Assembly (NCBI GenBank): GCA_963820185.1
Contig: CAWFYV010000007.1
Location: forward strand, 496,001 to 560,000
Length of the DNA stretch: 64,000 nt
Source: Aquilonibacter sp963820185
GTDB taxonomy: Bacteria; Vulcanimicrobiota; Vulcanimicrobiia; Vulcanimicrobiales; Vulcanimicrobiaceae
Direction: 5' to 3'
How positions within the stretch are numbered: position 1 is the first letter of the stretch; every line of letters begins with the position of its first letter. The position numbers and the translations under genes are program-made. Below the pieces are notes generated by a model, which saw only the letters and a list, made by a program, of their open reading frames with translations, searched no databases and was not told where the DNA came from. This document shows positions 61,768 to 64,000 of this stretch, one piece after another.

Positions 61768-62553
61768 CTATTTCATGCGGAGCATCGCGTACAGTGCTTT
61801 TGGGTCCTGGCGCGAGAACTGGTAGGCTTCTAAGCTTGGGCCTTCTGCGACGAGTACTTCGGGCTCGTCGGCAATGATGCCGGCGACCATCATGTTCGCG
61901 GCGCGTGCGGGCTCGATGCCATTCGCCTGCAAATCGTCCATGATGCCGAACGTCGAGCCGTCGCCGATGACCGCGTTGATCGAGACATTCGTGTGAACGC
62001 CGCCGACGACGAGCGCGGTGACGACGATGCCGTCCTTGGTGACTTCTGCACGCAGCGAATCGTAGTAGCCGTGGAGCGCGTGCTTCGCCGCCGCATATCC
62101 CGTACGTAAGGGGGTGCCGAGCTTACCGGCAACGCTCGACGTGACGACGATCTGTCCTCTGCCGCGCTTGACCATCGCGGGCACGACTGCTTGCGTGAGC
62201 GCGACCGGCGCGAAGAAGTCTACCTCCATGAGGAAGCGGTAGGTCTCCATTTTCGTGTCGCGCGCGAGCGAACGTTGCGAGACGCCCGCATTGTTGACGA
62301 GCACATCGATCGGGCCCAGCTCGGATTCGATCTGCGCAATCCAGTTGGGAATCGACGCGAAGTCGGTGACGTCGCCGGGGATGATGGTCGCGCGCGTGCG
62401 TGCCGGCAGTTCCGCTTTGACCCGCTCGAGTTCATTGCGGCGGCGGGCCGAGAGTGCGAGTAGCGCACCCTCATCGGCGATGCGGCGGGCAAGTGCCTCA
62501 CCGATGCCGCTCGACGCGCCGGTAATCCAAACGACTTTGTTCGCGAGGTTCAT
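61768..62553 (-). CDS. Short-chain dehydrogenase/reductase (SDR)
   Basis: 261 residues of the classical SDR fold. The dinucleotide motif is TGASSGIGEAL, then NNAGVSQR, the catalytic Ser in VVTSSVAG and the YxxxK in GYAAAKHALHGY. The Arg pair in ARRRNELERV near the end of beta-2 suggests NADP. The C-terminal extension binds substrate. No pathway can be told from the neighbours. Confidence 0.9.
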   Translation of the reverse strand: MNLANKVVWITGASSGIGEALARRIADEGALLALSARRRNELERVKAELPARTRATIIPGDVTDFASIPNWIAQIESELGPIDVLVNNAGVSQRSLARDTKMETYRFLMEVDFFAPVALTQAVVPAMVKRGRGQIVVTSSVAGKLGTPLRTGYAAAKHALHGYYDSLRAEVTKDGIVVTALVVGGVHTNVSINAVIGDGSTFGIMDDLQANGIEPARAANMMVAGIIADEPEVLVAEGPSLEAYQFSRQDPKALYAMLRMK

Positions 62554-62609
62554 GTTGATGAATTACGGCGAGTTTGGGATACCGCCTGTACGAAAGCGGG
62601 GGTACGCTC

Positions 62610-63053
62610 CTATTGGTGGGGGGCGGTTGGATTATTCCACATGGTGCCATCGGAGTAGCTAACGCGCAGCGGCACGCACGACATGGCGGAATCCATGTTG
62701 AAGCGGCCCATGTCATCGAAGCTAAACGCATGCATGATGACTGCCCCTGGGGCGAACGTTCCGACGTCCCGAACGACCGCATTTACCTTGTTACCTTGAA
62801 GATATGCGAACTCGATCGATGCGATCGGCTTGTTTGAGGTGTTTTGGAAGTCGATCATGAGCATCGGCGGCGTGCTCGACTGCGTGATGTGCGTTCCGAA
62901 ATAATCGGTGAACCCTTGGACGGACGTCGCACGTTGCGCCGCGCAGCCGTTGACTTTCACGACCTCCGGTCCCATCATCGATTGCGCCTGAACGGGAGCG
63001 GTAAAGGTAAGCCCGGTTGCTAAGATGCCGAGCGTGATGTAAGGAATCTTCAT
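62610..63053 (-). CDS. Small secreted protein of unknown function
   Basis: 147 residues with a signal peptide (about 1-23, ending VQAQ) and a mature domain with two cysteines (VNGCAAQRA and AMSCVPLR) that may form a disulfide. The strand-rich pattern FQNTSNKPIASIEFAYLQG is like immunoglobulin-type exported domains. AAGGAG lies before the ATG at 63053. Monocistronic. The family is not recognised. Confidence 0.7.
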   Translation of the reverse strand: MKIPYITLGILATGLTFTAPVQAQSMMGPEVVKVNGCAAQRATSVQGFTDYFGTHITQSSTPPMLMIDFQNTSNKPIASIEFAYLQGNKVNAVVRDVGTFAPGAVIMHAFSFDDMGRFNMDSAMSCVPLRVSYSDGTMWNNPTAPHQ

Positions 63054-63120
63054 GTGCTCATCTCCTTGGTTTCAGATAGCGATATTACGCCGACCGAAGC
63101 GTTGCAGATGAGTCACAAAA

Positions 63121-63145
63121 AAAACCGCACGGCGCGTGCGGTTTT
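63121..63145 (-). terminator. Rho-independent terminator of the tRNA operon
   Basis: CCGCACG-GCG-CGTGCGG (63125-63141) flanked by A and T runs; on the minus strand eight T follow the stem. It lies just past tRNA-Glu and ends the tRNA transcript. Confidence 0.85.
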
Positions 63146-63154
63146 CTTTTCACT

Positions 63155-63227
63155 TAGCCCCAACCGGATTCGAACCGGTGTTACTGCCGTGAGAGGGCAG
63201 CGTCCTAGGCCTCTAGACGATAGGGCC
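63155..63227 (-). tRNA. tRNA-Glu (CTC)
   Basis: A complete cloverleaf: acceptor GGCCCTA with TGGGGCT (two G-T pairs), D arm GTCTAGAGGCCTAGGAC, anticodon stem CTGCC with GGCAG around a loop CTCTCAC (anticodon CTC) and T arm ACCGGTTCGAATCCGGT. CCA is not encoded. It follows tRNA-Gln after one base, so the two are processed from one transcript. Confidence 0.93.
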
Positions 63228-63228
63228 G

Positions 63229-63305
63229 TGGCTCCCGAGGCTGGACTCGAACCAACAAGCATCCGCATTCAGAGTGCGGCGTTCTACCAATTGAACTACT
63301 CGGGA
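63229..63305 (-). tRNA. tRNA-Gln (CTG), with encoded CCA
   Basis: Acceptor TCCCGAG pairs with CTCGGGA, and GCCA follows, so the 3' CCA is encoded here (63229-63231). The anticodon loop is CTCTGAA (anticodon CTG) on the stem CCGCA with TGCGG. The T arm is GTTGGTTCGAGTCCAGC. It is first in the two-tRNA unit. Confidence 0.93.
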
Positions 63306-63324
63306 TCAGGCAGCGACGGTTATA

Positions 63325-63969
63325 CTACACCGGCCGTGGCCGGTCTTGCAAGCACCAGCGCCCCTTATTTCGCGCCCCGTACGTGTCGGTCTGGCTGTGG
63401 CAGTTGGGACAGAGCATTCGAAGGTTCTCGAGGCGGTGGTCATCCTTGACGCCGTTGATGTGATCGATGTGGACGCTGAGCGGCTTTCCTCGCCACTCGC
63501 TCAGGCCGCACTGCTCGCACTCGGTTCGAAGCAGGCCTTCGCGCAGCAGCCGCTCCTTCACGGCGTGGCGGCTCCCTCGGCGGCCGAGCAAAACCTCGAG
63601 AGGCAGCCCAAGTGCGTCGAGCCTTGATCTCGCCGCGCTTGCGAGCTTTGTCCCAAGCGGCCGCGCAAAATCCGAATTCAACCTGGCACTCGCGGTACGA
63701 GTGTCCGGATCGTAATAGCTCTGGATCTCCGCCCAATCGTAGCGTCGCCGGCGATCCTTAAATAGGGGGCGATGGTCGCAGGCGGCCGGTTGAGATGGCC
63801 TTGATTCCACGCGGCATGCGTGAAGCCAAAGCGCTTCTGCGCAGTCAACGAAGCCATGGCCCTCGTCGTGGTAGCGCTGGATCGCCGCCCAGTCGTAAAG
63901 ACGGCGATCCCTCGACTTCCTTATGCTAGTACGCTCGGGATGACAAGCGGGGCAAGGACATTTCGGCAT
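63325..63969 (-). pseudogene. HNH endonuclease gene with two homeodomain-like repeats, several apparent frameshifts
   Basis: One long frame covers the region, but homologous pieces switch frame. The C-terminal HNH nuclease is intact (CEQCGLSEWRGKPLSVHIDH and LENLRMLCPNCHSQTDTY). Two YDWxxIQxYxD helix-turn-helix repeats stand upstream. After the first repeat start the expected RFGFTHAAWNQGHL lies one frame on (shift near 63831). After the second, SGHSYRECQVEFGF lies in another (63705-63712), with returns near 63765 and 63608. Four single-base indels in about 250 bases suggest decay or sequence errors. It lies 20 bases upstream of tRNA-Gln on the same strand. Confidence 0.75.
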
Positions 63970-64000
63970 ACTCCTATTATAGCGAACATATGTTCGCTAG

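Noticed and set aside
1..64000. CRISPR array, prophage or intact insertion sequence
   Set aside because: No regularly spaced repeats, phage structural genes or transposase domains were seen; the only repeats are the cox inverted repeat, a 15-bp tandem and protein-level repeats.

Overview
The window is GC-rich, densely packed DNA from a free-living, aerobic, Gram-negative-type bacterium. Several genes encode outer-membrane-type beta-barrels with signal peptides. The gene mix is an aerobic form I CO dehydrogenase operon, a ba3-type oxidase, a phosphoketolase/acetate kinase pair, and secreted families otherwise seen in soil phyla. Together with frequent GTG/TTG starts, this would fit a lineage such as Candidatus Eremiobacterota (WPS-2). 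That placement is inference from gene content; there is no rRNA or marker gene here to prove it. No prophage, CRISPR array or intact insertion sequence is visible, and no gap between genes exceeds about 200 bases.

Layout. 1-1389: ba3-type cytochrome oxidase subunits I (cut by the window edge), II and a 41-residue IIa. 1472-2610: an OmpR-type regulator and the first of three related SRPBCC-like genes. 2724-5736: alcohol dehydrogenase, acetaldehyde dehydrogenase and DUF779, an alcohol-to-acetate operon. 5803-9259: a MacAB-type export system. 9270-12409: a MerR/B12-fold regulator divergent from a fused ADP-forming acyl-CoA synthetase. 13037-15315: an Nramp-related transporter and acetate kinase. 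15312-17414: a small phosphotransfer-like protein, a soluble hybrid-type histidine kinase and two receiver proteins. 17300-19708: phosphoketolase. 20274-28998: the cox operon on the minus strand, read M-S-L-G-XdhC-D-E-XdhC-DUF1275, with a large inverted repeat filling the coxD-coxE gap.

29087-32771: a secreted serine hydrolase with a free-standing copy of its C-terminal domain, then Kup. 32790-37780: a BlaI/M56 sensor-repressor module with a clear promoter and operator, a secreted repeat protein and a DOMON/CBM9-DUF5916 protein. 37777-43935: secreted and cupin proteins, a DJ-1-like enzyme, AraC and a large Asp-box propeller. 43952-48651: GNAT, a MASE1-PAS-PP2C-HATPase phosphatase and small secreted genes. 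48788-52406: AraC, a second Nramp-like gene lacking a standard start, a TRIC channel and a membrane protein. 52570-59466: secreted and envelope proteins and a chromate-transporter pair. 59490-63053: a ThDP enzyme, a CMD-like protein, an SDR and a secreted protein. 63155-63969: tRNA-Glu and tRNA-Gln and a decayed HNH nuclease gene.

How the genes work together. CO oxidation by CoxLMS would feed electrons to a terminal oxidase such as the ba3 enzyme. Ethanol-type alcohols would go through ADH and ALDH to acetate. Phosphoketolase yields acetyl phosphate, which AckA converts to acetate plus ATP, and the ADP-forming synthetase links acyl-CoA to ATP. The window thus carries several substrate-level ATP routes around acetate plus trace-gas oxidation.

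A caution applies to the whole window. Three otherwise good genes (the histidine kinase, coxL and the M56 sensor) are each broken by one apparent extra G or C, and the HNH gene by about four indels. Either these are recent lesions or the assembly carries uncorrected indels; raw reads would decide.
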